From assembly GCA_016235425.1 (NCBI GenBank), contig JACRLC010000015.1, positions 1 through 64,000 of the forward strand: a stretch of 64,000 nucleotides of DNA, in the 5' to 3' direction. The position numbers and the translations under genes are program-made. The notes beneath the pieces were generated by a model. It did not search any database, was not told where the DNA came from, and saw only the letters and a program-made list of their open reading frames with translations. Position 1 is the stretch's first letter, and each line of letters begins with the position of its first letter. This stretch comes from Chloroflexota bacterium (GTDB lineage Bacteria > Chloroflexota > Anaerolineae > Anaerolineales > Villigracilaceae). Of this stretch, positions 25,101 to 34,729 are shown piece by piece.

Positions 25101-26933
25101 ATGTACGCTCGAGAGCAACTTTATCTCCAGGTAAACAACCGGCTATTGCGCTCAATCCTGGTTGGCGTGTTCATATTTTCTTTTATTATGGGAAGTTATT
25201 GGTATCCAGTTCATGCAGCCGGCACGCCTCCTAACTTAATCATTGCCAAGGTTCACACAGGCGATTTCACCGAGGGTGATGTGGGTATTTACACCATCAC
25301 CGTGAGCAATGTCGGGGGTGGTCCGACCGATGGCACAACGGTCACTGTGACAGACACCTTGCCTCCCGGCCTGACAGCCACAGACATGAGCGGCACGGGA
25401 TGGAGTTGTGCGCTGGGTACATTGACTTGCACGCGCGCAGACCCGCTTGGCGCCGGGTCGGATTATCCAAATATTACGCTGACAGTAAGTGTCGCTGTGG
25501 ATGCGGCGGCAAGCCTGACGAACGATGTAAGTGTCAGCGGCGGCGGAGAAGGAAGTGGCACAATGGACGACAACACCGCCAGCGATCTGACGACAGTTAT
25601 TCAATTGCCCGACATAATTATTACCAACGTCACATTATCACCCGAATCTCCGGATCCCAATCAGGCATTTGATGTGACTATCTCCATTACGAATCGGGGC
25701 GGCGAAAATACGGCGGATGATTTCCCCATCGATATTTATGTTGACCAAAACCCCATGGATATTATCGACCCGCTTACAGGATGCCCTTCGGAGATCGGGT
25801 ATTTTACGCAACCTGGGGATCGTTACATAAATTCCCTGCCTGCTGGATCATCCACTGTGAAAACAGCCAATTTCACCAGCGGGCTTCCCGAGGGCGTTCA
25901 CTATCTATGGATATATGCAGATGCGGATTGCATTGTTGGAGAGAGTTTTGAGAGTAATAATAACAATGGGCCGGTCATTATCAATAGCGGGTTTAATGAT
26001 ATCGACACCGCGAAAGTTATTAGTATTCCATATTCCCATTCCACAGATACCACATCTGCAACGACAGCCGTGGACGATCCCAATGTGCCCGAATGCGGAG
26101 CTGGCCAGGGTTTTGCGAGCGTCTGGTATTCTTATACTCCATCAGCCGATGGGATCGCGTACTTTGACACCTTTGGCTCAAACTACAATACTTTAATGGC
26201 GGTCTGGACTGGAACACGCGGTAGTCTTACAAGTGTAATTTGTAACGACACCACGCTTACCCTGGGTGTAACTGCCGGCGTCACCTACTACATCGAAGTT
26301 ATTCAAAATGAACCATCGGTTCCTCCTCAGATAGGGGGGGCATTAGTCTTCCATGCCACTTCGTTTGCGGATGTTCCCAGCACTTACTGGGCATGGCGCT
26401 GGATAGAAGGTCTCTACAGGGCAGGCATTACAGGAGGGTGCGCCACGTCGCCATCCAAGCTCTATTGCCCGGATAATCCGGTCACGCGCGCTCAGATGGC
26501 CGTATTCCTCCTGAAAGGCATGCATGGTTCATCGTTTGCTCCGCCTCCGGTGGGGGCCAGCACCGGCTTTGGCGATGTTCCCACAGACTATTGGGCGGCG
26601 GCCTGGATCAAACAACTCGCCGTGGAGGGCATCACCAGTGGATGCGGGAGCGGGGTCTATTGTCCCGAAAATCCTGTAACCCGCGCTCAAATGGCAGTTT
26701 TCCTGCTGAAGTCAGGGCATGGGACTGCATATACTCCTCCCCCAGTAGGAACTGGCACTGGTTTTAGCGATGTTCCCGCCGATTATTGGGCGGCGGCCTG
26801 GATCAAACAACTTGCCGCAGAGGGCATCACCAGTGGATGCGGGAGTGGAATCTATTGTCCTGACAATCCTGTAACCCGCGCACAGATGGCGGTATTTTTG
26901 GATAAAACTTTTAACCTGCCGCCATTACCATAG
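25101..26933 (+). CDS. secreted SLH-like surface protein with DUF11 and CARDB-like domains
   Basis: A 610-residue exported protein. A signal peptide or anchor helix (LVGVFIFSFIMGSYW) ends at HAAG near residue 41. A DUF11-type repeat follows at about 43-165 (VGIYTITVSNVGGG, DTLPPGLTATDMSG), then a CARDB-like domain at about 170-290 and a beta-rich pre-peptidase-like region at about 295-415. Three SLH-like repeats fill about 418-610, each with W-I-x-x-L, G-I-T-x-G-C and Y-C-P-x-N-P-V-T-R-A-Q-M-A-V-F-L. No catalytic site is visible, so it is probably a structural or adhesive S-layer-associated protein. The ATG at 25101 directly precedes the signal peptide; longer upstream frames are non-coding. 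Confidence 0.85.
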   Translation: MYAREQLYLQVNNRLLRSILVGVFIFSFIMGSYWYPVHAAGTPPNLIIAKVHTGDFTEGDVGIYTITVSNVGGGPTDGTTVTVTDTLPPGLTATDMSGTGWSCALGTLTCTRADPLGAGSDYPNITLTVSVAVDAAASLTNDVSVSGGGEGSGTMDDNTASDLTTVIQLPDIIITNVTLSPESPDPNQAFDVTISITNRGGENTADDFPIDIYVDQNPMDIIDPLTGCPSEIGYFTQPGDRYINSLPAGSSTVKTANFTSGLPEGVHYLWIYADADCIVGESFESNNNNGPVIINSGFNDIDTAKVISIPYSHSTDTTSATTAVDDPNVPECGAGQGFASVWYSYTPSADGIAYFDTFGSNYNTLMAVWTGTRGSLTSVICNDTTLTLGVTAGVTYYIEVIQNEPSVPPQIGGALVFHATSFADVPSTYWAWRWIEGLYRAGITGGCATSPSKLYCPDNPVTRAQMAVFLLKGMHGSSFAPPPVGASTGFGDVPTDYWAAAWIKQLAVEGITSGCGSGVYCPENPVTRAQMAVFLLKSGHGTAYTPPPVGTGTGFSDVPADYWAAAWIKQLAAEGITSGCGSGIYCPDNPVTRAQMAVFLDKTFNLPPLP

Positions 26934-27005
26934 TTGCACTGAAGGCCATCCAAACAACTCATTTTTGTGCTTCAGTATATACTTGGCATTTCATAAAACG
27001 CTTGG

Positions 27006-27084
27006 GGCAGATTACCAAGTCTCCCGCCTTTTGTTGGGTTTGGTAATCTGCCAAAGCAAATTGCATTCTGCTGATGCAATTTGC
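27006..27084. other. two consecutive perfect hairpins between surface-protein genes
   Basis: First, GGCAGATTACCAA (27006-27018) pairs perfectly with 27040-27052 over a 21-base loop. Four bases later, GCAAATTGCAT (27056-27066) pairs perfectly with 27074-27084 over a 7-base loop. Neither has a following T run. They lie 50-130 bases before the GH26 start codon. They could be RNA processing signals, an attenuator, or operator-like inverted repeats. Confidence 0.55.
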
Positions 27085-27136
27085 AAATTATTCTGATCCT
27101 GCAAGCAAACATACTTTTCAAAAGAGGTCATTTTCT

Positions 27137-28843
27137 ATGAAATCTGCAAGGGTTCTTGGTCAAATTTTCATCCTTCTGGCAATAATATCCTTATTTCCAG
27201 GAAATCGAGTCTCTTCTGCACCGGCAACTGATCTTCCCGTTCTGGTGGGAATTTACCCCAGCGCAGAATTATATGCAACGGTGAATGAAATCTCAGGCTT
27301 GGACACTTGGTTGGGGGCTCCTACCGTATCTATCGCGGGCACATTTTTGGATCTGAAATCACCAGCCTGGCTTATAGTGGCGGAACTGAATGCATCCTGG
27401 GATGCCGGCTATATCCCCTTTATAAACCTGGGCGCGGGATCCTATCCTTGGGATAACCCGGTACCGGTTACTGCCGCCCAAATTGCCAATGGCGAGCTTG
27501 ATGTCCAAATTCGTGAGTGGGCAAACATTTATAAGGCCTGGTCATATTATGGCGCAAAGCGTGCGATGATTGCCCCACTGCAGGAGATGAACGGCGAGTG
27601 GAATACGTATGGTTTGGATGCGGCTAATTTCAAATTGGCTTATTATCGTATTCAACAGATTTTTAAAGAGGAAGGCGTACTTCGCGAATCTGTGATGTGG
27701 GTCTTCGCGCCAAACGGCTTTGCGCATCCGGGACATGAATTTGAAAACTATTATCCAGGCAATAGTTATGTGGATGCGGTCGGCTTTAGTTCCTTTAACT
27801 TCGGAGGCTGTCCCAGTGTGCCAGCCTACCAGCGTTGGGAAACTTACGATCAGATATATAAGCCATACCTGGATCGCATGGCGGTAATGGCGCCCGGCAA
27901 GCCGCTTTTTATTGCCGAAATTGGCACTGTAGCAGAGGGTGGACCAACAACGCTGATACCTGGCGATAAAAACACCTGGCTTACTGATGCGCTCACAAAC
28001 CTCGCATCTTATCCGGGGTTGCGCGGTTGGATCTACTTCAACCGGGAAGACGCGGCCAGTTCCGGCAATCTAAGCGGCTGTCCCTCGCAAGGCGATAATC
28101 GGATTTATCAGGATTTTTATGGGCAGAATTACAATGGTTTTAAGGATACTGTAACCAATCCTTCCCTTGATTATGCACAGTGGAGCACGACTGCGCCGGA
28201 AGTTAATAGCATCATGTTCAACCCGGCCAATGGCATGTTTGAGGATGTCTGGCCAGCTTCGGACTTCTCCGGTTTGAATTCCATCTGGTATGCTGATTCG
28301 GTAAACATCCTTGCTGGTTCAGGCATTACGGGAGGATGTAGTGCCACTGTTGTAGATTTACCGGGGACGGTGGGGGACATCACCTTCCGATATTACTGCC
28401 CCGATAATCAGGTAACCCGCGCCCAAATGGCTGTTTTTCTTTTGAAGGCCGGACACGGTTCAGGTTACGTGCCGCCAAAAGCAACAGGTAAATTTGCCGA
28501 TGTGCCGTCTTCATACTGGGCGGCAGACTGGATTGAGCAACTTGCCACTGAAGGCACAACCGCTGGTTGTGGCGACGGCAACTATTGCCCGGAAAACCCG
28601 GTTACACGAGCACAAATGGCTGTATTCCTTTTGAAAGCCAAGTATGGTTCATCCTTTACCCCTGCGGATGCGCTGGGTGTTTTTGCCGACGTATCAACTA
28701 CATACTGGGCGGCAGACTGGATCGAACGACTTGCAAATGAAGGCATCACTGCTGGTTGTGGCAATGGTAATTACTGTCCGGAAAATCCCGTCACCCGCGC
28801 TCAAATGGCTGTCTTTTTGGTGAAAACATTTAATCTTCCATAG
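27137..28843 (+). CDS. SLH-anchored glycoside hydrolase, GH26-like
   Basis: A 568-residue secreted enzyme. The signal peptide ends near residue 30 (LFPGNRVSSAPA). A TIM-barrel domain at about 35-345 fits glycoside hydrolase family 26 (beta-mannanase-like), with the presumed acid/base Glu150 in APLQEMNGEW and nucleophile Glu261 in LFIAEIGT. Three Cys-containing SLH-like repeats occupy about 385-568 and end in TFNLP. It should act outside the cell, held to the wall, on mannan or a related polymer, perhaps to trim the cell's own glycan. An AGAGGT site precedes the ATG at 27137; a longer frame is rejected because it begins inside a hairpin. The next SLH-like gene starts ten bases after its stop, indicating one operon. 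Confidence 0.8.
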   Translation: MKSARVLGQIFILLAIISLFPGNRVSSAPATDLPVLVGIYPSAELYATVNEISGLDTWLGAPTVSIAGTFLDLKSPAWLIVAELNASWDAGYIPFINLGAGSYPWDNPVPVTAAQIANGELDVQIREWANIYKAWSYYGAKRAMIAPLQEMNGEWNTYGLDAANFKLAYYRIQQIFKEEGVLRESVMWVFAPNGFAHPGHEFENYYPGNSYVDAVGFSSFNFGGCPSVPAYQRWETYDQIYKPYLDRMAVMAPGKPLFIAEIGTVAEGGPTTLIPGDKNTWLTDALTNLASYPGLRGWIYFNREDAASSGNLSGCPSQGDNRIYQDFYGQNYNGFKDTVTNPSLDYAQWSTTAPEVNSIMFNPANGMFEDVWPASDFSGLNSIWYADSVNILAGSGITGGCSATVVDLPGTVGDITFRYYCPDNQVTRAQMAVFLLKAGHGSGYVPPKATGKFADVPSSYWAADWIEQLATEGTTAGCGDGNYCPENPVTRAQMAVFLLKAKYGSSFTPADALGVFADVSTTYWAADWIERLANEGITAGCGNGNYCPENPVTRAQMAVFLVKTFNLP

Positions 28844-28853
28844 AAAGAAAAAT

Positions 28854-30596
28854 ATGGTTCGCAAATCGAGATTCGGCTTCCTTGCTTTAATACTAATTCT
28901 TCTGGGATCCGCAAGCCCCGTTCATGCCGTATCGTCTGTTACTTCACCGTATACGCCGGCGCTGGACTCCCCGCCTCTGATCGAGTTTAACTCTATTGCG
29001 AACGGCCTGTCCCTTCCAGTATCCATCACTAATGCCGGTGATGGATCTGGACGGCTTTTTATTACCCTTCAGGGCGGGCAGATCGTTATTCACGATGGGA
29101 CACAAATCCTCCCCACGCCGTTTCTGAATGTTGCCTCCCTGATTTCATCCGGCGGTGAACGCGGACTGTTGAGCGCAGCCTTCCATCCCGGCTATGCCAG
29201 CAACGGGTATTTCTACATCTATTACACACGCGCTTCGGATGGCGCCATTGTGATCGCTCGATATCATACATCTGCCGACCCCAATGTGGCAGATCCCGCA
29301 TCGGGAAATACCCTGATGGTCATTCCACATCCGGGCGCAGCCAATCATAATGGCGGTCAACTTCAATTTGGGCCGGACGGTTATTTGTACATCGGAACGG
29401 GTGATGGCGGCACGGGCGGGGCAAACTCACAAAATGGGAATTCCCTGCTTGGAAAGATACTGCGTATTGATGTCAACAGCGATTCTCCATATGCCATTCC
29501 TGCCTCGAATCCTTTTGTGTCCGACTCGGCGGTTGCCGATGAAATTTGGGCTTTGGGATTGCGAAATCCCTGGCGTTTCTCGTTTGATCGTTCAACCGGC
29601 GACCTCTTCATTGCAGATGTCGGACAGAACGATTGGGAGGAAATTGACTTTCAAACGGTCTCCAGTTCAGGCGGACAAAATTACGGCTGGCCCTGTTACG
29701 AAGGGAATCACATTTATAACAGTTTCAGCGATTGCACCGCCAAAGGAACTTTAACCTATCCAGTGACTGAATACAATCATGGCGCATCAGACAGCATTGG
29801 GTGTTCCGTATCGGGCGGTTATGTCTATCGCGGAAGCGAATACCCCGGCCTCTTTGGCGCGTATCTATACGGCGATCTGTGCACCGGCAGGGTATGGGGG
29901 GTATCCTCGTCGGGTGCGGGAGACTGGGCAAGCGTTGAGCTTGCTTCCACCGGTTACATTATTTCAACCTTTGGGGAAGATGAAGTCGGGAATCTATATG
30001 TTGCAGATTATGGAAACGGAAATATCTATCGCATTCTCGCCTCCACTTTTTCAGATGTATCGCCTTCCCATTGGGCCTGGTCATGGATCGAACGGTTGTA
30101 TAGGTCGGAAATAACTTCCGGCTGTACTGCCAGCCCACTGCGCTATTGTCCGGAGGATCCAGTCACACGAGCCCAGATGGCCGTCTTCCTTGAGCGCGGC
30201 ATTCACGGCGCTCTTTTTACTCCGTCCTCCCCAACAGGCATTTTTGGCGATGTATCCCCCATTCATTGGGCGGCGTCCTGGATCGAGTCACTATATGCTG
30301 ACGGCATCACTGTAGGCTGTGGCGGCGGCAACTACTGTCCAGAGCAATATACCAGCCGCGCCGAGATGTCCGTTTTTCTACTACGCGCGGAACATGGCAG
30401 CGCCTACTCTCCTCCGCCTGCCAGCGGAACAGTATTTACCGATGTGCCGCCCAGCTATTGGGCCGCGGCGTGGATCGAGCAATTAGCGGCTGAAGGCATC
30501 ACCGGTGGCTGTGGAACAAATTTGTTCTGTCCGGATAACGCCATCACGCGCGCAGAAATGGCCGTTTTCCTCGTCAAGACATTCAACCTGCCCTAA
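28854..30596 (+). CDS. SLH-anchored PQQ-type sugar (sorbosone/glucose) dehydrogenase-like protein
   Basis: A 580-residue secreted protein with a signal peptide ending near VHAVSS (about residue 26). Residues 40-395 form a six-bladed propeller of the glucose/sorbosone dehydrogenase family (GERGLLSAAFHPGY, HNGGQLQFGPDGYLYIGTGD, WALGLRNPWRFSFD, GQNYGWPCYEGNH). Such enzymes oxidise sugars with PQQ and calcium, although many family members have no proven activity. Three SLH-like repeats follow (about 398-580), one with TSRAEMSVFL in place of TRAQMAVFL, and end in TFNLP. It is ten bases after the GH26 gene, suggesting surface enzymes that work in succession on carbohydrate. A short GC-rich hairpin follows at 30610-30643. 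Confidence 0.82.
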   Translation: MVRKSRFGFLALILILLGSASPVHAVSSVTSPYTPALDSPPLIEFNSIANGLSLPVSITNAGDGSGRLFITLQGGQIVIHDGTQILPTPFLNVASLISSGGERGLLSAAFHPGYASNGYFYIYYTRASDGAIVIARYHTSADPNVADPASGNTLMVIPHPGAANHNGGQLQFGPDGYLYIGTGDGGTGGANSQNGNSLLGKILRIDVNSDSPYAIPASNPFVSDSAVADEIWALGLRNPWRFSFDRSTGDLFIADVGQNDWEEIDFQTVSSSGGQNYGWPCYEGNHIYNSFSDCTAKGTLTYPVTEYNHGASDSIGCSVSGGYVYRGSEYPGLFGAYLYGDLCTGRVWGVSSSGAGDWASVELASTGYIISTFGEDEVGNLYVADYGNGNIYRILASTFSDVSPSHWAWSWIERLYRSEITSGCTASPLRYCPEDPVTRAQMAVFLERGIHGALFTPSSPTGIFGDVSPIHWAASWIESLYADGITVGCGGGNYCPEQYTSRAEMSVFLLRAEHGSAYSPPPASGTVFTDVPPSYWAAAWIEQLAAEGITGGCGTNLFCPDNAITRAEMAVFLVKTFNLP

Positions 30597-30609
30597 TCTT
30601 TGACGACTG

Positions 30610-30643
30610 CCTCGCCCTACTCCTTCAAGCGGATGGGGCGAGG
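30610..30643. terminator. GC-rich hairpin after the surface-enzyme genes
   Basis: CCTCGCCC (30610-30617) pairs with GGGCGAGG (30636-30643) over an 18-base loop just after the sugar dehydrogenase-like gene. It lacks a T run, so it is at best a weak or factor-assisted terminator. Confidence 0.35.
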
Positions 30644-30768
30644 ACTTCTCCGCCGCGCCGCGTTTCCACTCCACGCCCGCTTCTTTCCGCCCCGCTTCCT
30701 GTTCCCGTTTCGTAAGCGCTCCATCCCCTTAGCCAAAGACCCAAATCACCATGCAAGGAAATCGCGGA

Positions 30769-31815
30769 ATGCGAAAAATTTACTTTCTCTTCCCCGGAAT
30801 GAACCTGAATGTGGGCGGACACCTGGCCCAGGTGAAACTCCTTGAAGTTGCCAAAAACCTTTGCCCGGCTGAAGCTGTAACCTATGAGACCCAGGAAGAA
30901 GGCACGCGCTTCCTGAATTCAATCCTGGAACAGGATGACACACGAAACGCTATTTTTTTCATCCATTGGGGTCCTCACGTTCCAGACCTTATCAACCGGC
31001 TGGCAGAAAAAAATGTGGTCTATGTTTCCTATAGCACAGGGTACGGCTTCAAAATCCCGCCGCGCGTTCCCATCCTTGCCGGCAGCCGGCATACGCAGGC
31101 ATATTGGGGCAGGCAGGCTCCCGATTCGCTGATCTACCATCTGCCGGGCATTATCTCGGATGAATTCAAAAACCTGCATCGAAGCCGGGATATTGACGTG
31201 CTGGTTCAAAAGCGAAAATCATCGCGATATTTGCTCGAAGAATTGGTCCCCGAATTGGAACGTCATTGTTCCGTTCTGGTGTTGGATTCCTGGGTGGATG
31301 ATCTGGCGGCGGTTTTCAACCGGAGCAAGGTATACCTGTACGATTCTTCCGATTATTGGTCACAGCATGGTTTAAGTGAAGGCTTTGGGCTGCCTCCGCT
31401 CGAAGCATTGGCATGCGGCTGTGTGACATTTTCGAGCATTAATGATGCCCTTTCGGATTATTTGGATCCCGGATTCAACTGCCAAAAACTGCGTGTATAT
31501 TCAAAACAGTATGACGTGGAACGGATCTTAAGTGCAGTTAGTGGGTGGCAGGAGAAAATTCAGGAAAACGATCCCGCGGCGGAATATCGAGGCCATTCTG
31601 TCGAGAAGCGCCTGGGAATCATACTCTCCGGTCTTAATGATTTTTTTGATCATCAGGCGCTCGACCCAAATGCCTTTGAAACTGCAAACGTTTATGCTGA
31701 AGACAGGAATGCCGAGGCTGTTAACAAACCATCGCTTCCTGAACCGGTTTTGAAAATGGGACGGATCCTTCCTGCCTTCGTAAAGAAATGGATCAAGGCA
31801 TTGTTGTTTGGTTGA
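30769..31815 (+). CDS. GT4-like glycosyltransferase
   Basis: A 348-residue cytosolic glycosyltransferase of GT-B fold. The N-terminal start KIYFLFPGMNLNVGGHLAQV carries the acceptor-domain glycine loop, and the C-terminal donor-site signature SEGFGLPPLEALACGCVTF, with the E-x7-E pattern of GT4 enzymes, is near residue 205. A basic C-terminal helix (VKKWIKALLFG) may touch the membrane. The ATG at 30769 is preceded by AAGGA at suitable spacing; an ATG six codons earlier is possible. Donor and acceptor are unknown. It probably adds a sugar to the surface polysaccharide. Confidence 0.8.
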   Translation: MRKIYFLFPGMNLNVGGHLAQVKLLEVAKNLCPAEAVTYETQEEGTRFLNSILEQDDTRNAIFFIHWGPHVPDLINRLAEKNVVYVSYSTGYGFKIPPRVPILAGSRHTQAYWGRQAPDSLIYHLPGIISDEFKNLHRSRDIDVLVQKRKSSRYLLEELVPELERHCSVLVLDSWVDDLAAVFNRSKVYLYDSSDYWSQHGLSEGFGLPPLEALACGCVTFSSINDALSDYLDPGFNCQKLRVYSKQYDVERILSAVSGWQEKIQENDPAAEYRGHSVEKRLGIILSGLNDFFDHQALDPNAFETANVYAEDRNAEAVNKPSLPEPVLKMGRILPAFVKKWIKALLFG

Positions 31816-32029
31816 AAAGACGCATGATTGCGGCGCGTGTATCGTCATGGGCAAAATGCTGAGGTGAGAGGCACTCCTATAAAACGGCAGCCAGTTACAG
31901 GGTCCGGTTTTGATGCGGCTTTGAGCGCCGCGGTTTTCTAGTACAATATGTCGAGTTGTCGAAATCGCAGTAAAGGATCGGGAAGTCGGGCGGCAAGCCA
32001 GGCAACGATATTCCATAACAGGTGTAAAC

Positions 32030-34729
32030 ATGCCGACAATATTCATAGGCGGTTATTATGGGGCAGGGAATCTGGGAGACGAAGCCATTTTGGATTCCAT
32101 GCTTCGCGATTTGCGTTCGTTGCGCTCGGACCTTTCATTTTCGGTTACATCATGGGACCCCGCTCAGACGAGCAAACAATACAATGTAAATGCCGTGCAT
32201 TGGAAAGATATCAACGGGATCCTGGCTTCAGGTCAGCAAGCCGACTTGATCCTGTTGGGAGGGGGAGGCTTGTTCCAGGATTACTGGGGAATGGAGCCTG
32301 AGACGTATTTACGCAGGGGCTGCAGGGATATTACCGCCTACGGAAGCCTGCCCCTGTTGGCAAAATTATTGGACATTCCCTGCATGATTTATGCAATGGG
32401 GCTTGGCCCCTTGCAAAGCACGATGGCGCTCGAACATACCCGCCTGGCATTTGAGCGCTGTCAGGCAGCCTCGCTGCGTGATAACGAATCGCTTGAATTG
32501 TTGAGACGAACAGGTTTCCAATTTGGGAAAGCCGGGGGGCCTTCAATCGAGGTTCTGGCGGATCCGGTGTTTTCGTTGGTTGAATCCGAAGAGGATGATA
32601 ACAACGTCGCCGAGTTTCTGCGCCAGAGACAAATTGACGATCAGACTGAATTGGTCGGTGTTGTGTTGCGTTTTTGGGATCGTGCCGGGTCCCTGCACGA
32701 TTGGCTGCCACCCATTGCAGAGGGTATCAACCGTTATTTGGGAGAGAACACCCGCGCCCAGGTTGTACTTATTCCATTCCAGGTGAATGAAGCCAATCCT
32801 TACACAGATGATGCCGCAGTTTTAAAACAGCTCTACCAGTTCATGGCTGAGTCCTGGCGTGTCCACATTATCGAAGAAAGCATCACCCCGCGCTTTGCCC
32901 AGGCGTTAATAAAGAAATGCTCTGTGGTGTTGGGTATGCGCCTGCATGCTTTGATTCTGGGAATAAATGTATCCACTCCAATCGTGGCGCTGCCGTACGA
33001 TCCCAAAGTATCGGCTTTGATGAAACAGGCCGGCCTGGAAGCATTTTGTTGTGACTCGATTTCGCCAAACCCGGAGGAATTGGCCGCCAAACTCAAAATT
33101 GCCCGAGACAATCGAAAAGAGTTGCAAGCCAGGATGCGCACACTGGGGGGTGAATGGGCAACTTTGGCAAAGAAAAATGCGACCCTGGCTGTGAGTTTGC
33201 TTCGTGATTCCCGACGTGCCCGTCTAAACTTTCCCCAACAATTTGCCTTGGAGCAGTTGGCACTATTGGAAAAAACGGATCATGAACTTGAGGTGCAATT
33301 GGCCGAAAACCATGCTCTTCAATCCCGCCTCTCGGAATTGGAAATACTCGCTGGAAAGCTTGCGGAAATTCAGACGAGCAACTTCTGGAAGCTGGCAAAG
33401 CTCTACTACCGAATTATGGATGAAAGCCCGGTCAGGCATGTTTATAAATTCATGGTCGCCTGGAAACAGGAGGGCTTGGGCCGCGCCTTGCAAAAGGCGG
33501 CGGAAAAAATAAAGACCCGTGCAACATCCAGAAAATCCATCCCTGTATTCATAGATGAAGAAGATTTGGATTCATCCAGGATTTTGCAGAATGCCATTAA
33601 AACCCTGAACTCCAGATCGCTCAAGGGAATCTTTGTGGTCACCAGCGCTTTTGTGTTTGACGAACTTTATAATCAGAGGGTAATCAATCTTTCAAAATTT
33701 CTAGCACGTGAGAATTGGGGGGTGATTTATGTTGCCTGGCGTTGGACCAGGGAGGAAAAAATGCCGGGCGCCGGGCAGGAAGTGTACAAAAACGTATTCC
33801 AAATTCCCGTGGACGTATTTCTTCAAAACCTGGAGGACATGGCGGGTATAACACATGCAATTAAATACTTTGTCGTGGAGTTTCCACATCCCGAATTCTT
33901 TTCGGCCGCTCTCAAGCTTCGGCGCTACGATTTCAAAGCGATCTATGAGATCATCGATGACTGGGAGGAATTCAACAAGGTCGGCCAGGCGATTTGGTTC
34001 ACCAAGAACATCGAGAAGGCACTCGTTCTCAACGCCAATTTTTTGACGGCTGTTTCCCAACCTTTGGTTGATAAGTTTTCCGGCGTGCGGCGGGATATTC
34101 ACTTAATACCGAATGGTTATGACCCGGCCTTGCTGGGAACGAGACATCGAAACATCGCCAAAAGAAAATTCAAGGAAGATGAGATGCACCTGGGGTACTT
34201 CGGCCATCTTACCGAATCATGGTTCGATTGGGATTTTCTTTTTGGAGCGCTGGACCTTGCAGAGAAAAAAAATATAAAATTGAAACTGCACATCATTGGT
34301 TATGGTGAACCAAACCAGCAGGAGAGACTGGAAAAATACCAGGACAGGGTGAAGCTTTACGGTAAAATTAAACCATCCGACCTGCACCATTATGCAAGGG
34401 AATGGGATGCGGCTTTAATATGTTTTAAGTCTGGAAGACTTAGCGAAGCAGTTGATCCCATCAAAGTATATGAGTATGCTTATTTTGGCCTGCCGGTGAT
34501 CGTCAAGGGAATAAACCATCTAAAGGATTACCCATCGGTATACGTTGTGTCAGACGAAGAACAATTCATTGGAACGCTTGGCGCGCTTCGAAACAACGCG
34601 CAGATGCGCCGCCATGAATTTGTCCCGTCCCCCGGGAGCGTCGAACAGATGCTTGCAAAATCCACCTGGAAGCGAAGATTCTCACATCTATTGAATATTT
34701 TGGAGAGCGAAGGATGGATGTCCTTGTAA
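32030..34729 (+). CDS. fusion of CsaB-like polysaccharide pyruvyl transferase and GT-B glycosyltransferase
   Basis: An 899-residue two-enzyme protein. Residues 1-385 match the polysaccharide pyruvyl transferase family (CsaB): GGYYGAGNLGDEAIL at the start, ADLILLGGGGLFQDYWG near 75, then VLGMRLHALILGI near 302 and ALPYDPKVSALMKQAG. CsaB adds a pyruvate ketal from phosphoenolpyruvate to wall-polymer mannosamine, the ligand of SLH domains. A coiled-coil linker (about 405-460) leads to a glycosyltransferase at about 540-899 (YEIIDDWEEF, LIPNGYDP, KVYEYAYFGLPVIVKG). That second half is related to the last domain of the protein at 39692. CsaB is normally about 360 residues and stands alone, so the fusion is notable. 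It overlaps the next gene by 16 bases. Confidence 0.88.
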   Translation: MPTIFIGGYYGAGNLGDEAILDSMLRDLRSLRSDLSFSVTSWDPAQTSKQYNVNAVHWKDINGILASGQQADLILLGGGGLFQDYWGMEPETYLRRGCRDITAYGSLPLLAKLLDIPCMIYAMGLGPLQSTMALEHTRLAFERCQAASLRDNESLELLRRTGFQFGKAGGPSIEVLADPVFSLVESEEDDNNVAEFLRQRQIDDQTELVGVVLRFWDRAGSLHDWLPPIAEGINRYLGENTRAQVVLIPFQVNEANPYTDDAAVLKQLYQFMAESWRVHIIEESITPRFAQALIKKCSVVLGMRLHALILGINVSTPIVALPYDPKVSALMKQAGLEAFCCDSISPNPEELAAKLKIARDNRKELQARMRTLGGEWATLAKKNATLAVSLLRDSRRARLNFPQQFALEQLALLEKTDHELEVQLAENHALQSRLSELEILAGKLAEIQTSNFWKLAKLYYRIMDESPVRHVYKFMVAWKQEGLGRALQKAAEKIKTRATSRKSIPVFIDEEDLDSSRILQNAIKTLNSRSLKGIFVVTSAFVFDELYNQRVINLSKFLARENWGVIYVAWRWTREEKMPGAGQEVYKNVFQIPVDVFLQNLEDMAGITHAIKYFVVEFPHPEFFSAALKLRRYDFKAIYEIIDDWEEFNKVGQAIWFTKNIEKALVLNANFLTAVSQPLVDKFSGVRRDIHLIPNGYDPALLGTRHRNIAKRKFKEDEMHLGYFGHLTESWFDWDFLFGALDLAEKKNIKLKLHIIGYGEPNQQERLEKYQDRVKLYGKIKPSDLHHYAREWDAALICFKSGRLSEAVDPIKVYEYAYFGLPVIVKGINHLKDYPSVYVVSDEEQFIGTLGALRNNAQMRRHEFVPSPGSVEQMLAKSTWKRRFSHLLNILESEGWMSL

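Noticed and set aside
31816-32029. Promoter before the CsaB fusion (TTGAGC and TACAAT near 31920-31947)
   Set aside because: The spacing is about 15 bases and the -35 match is poor. The genes on either side are likely co-transcribed, so the evidence is too thin.
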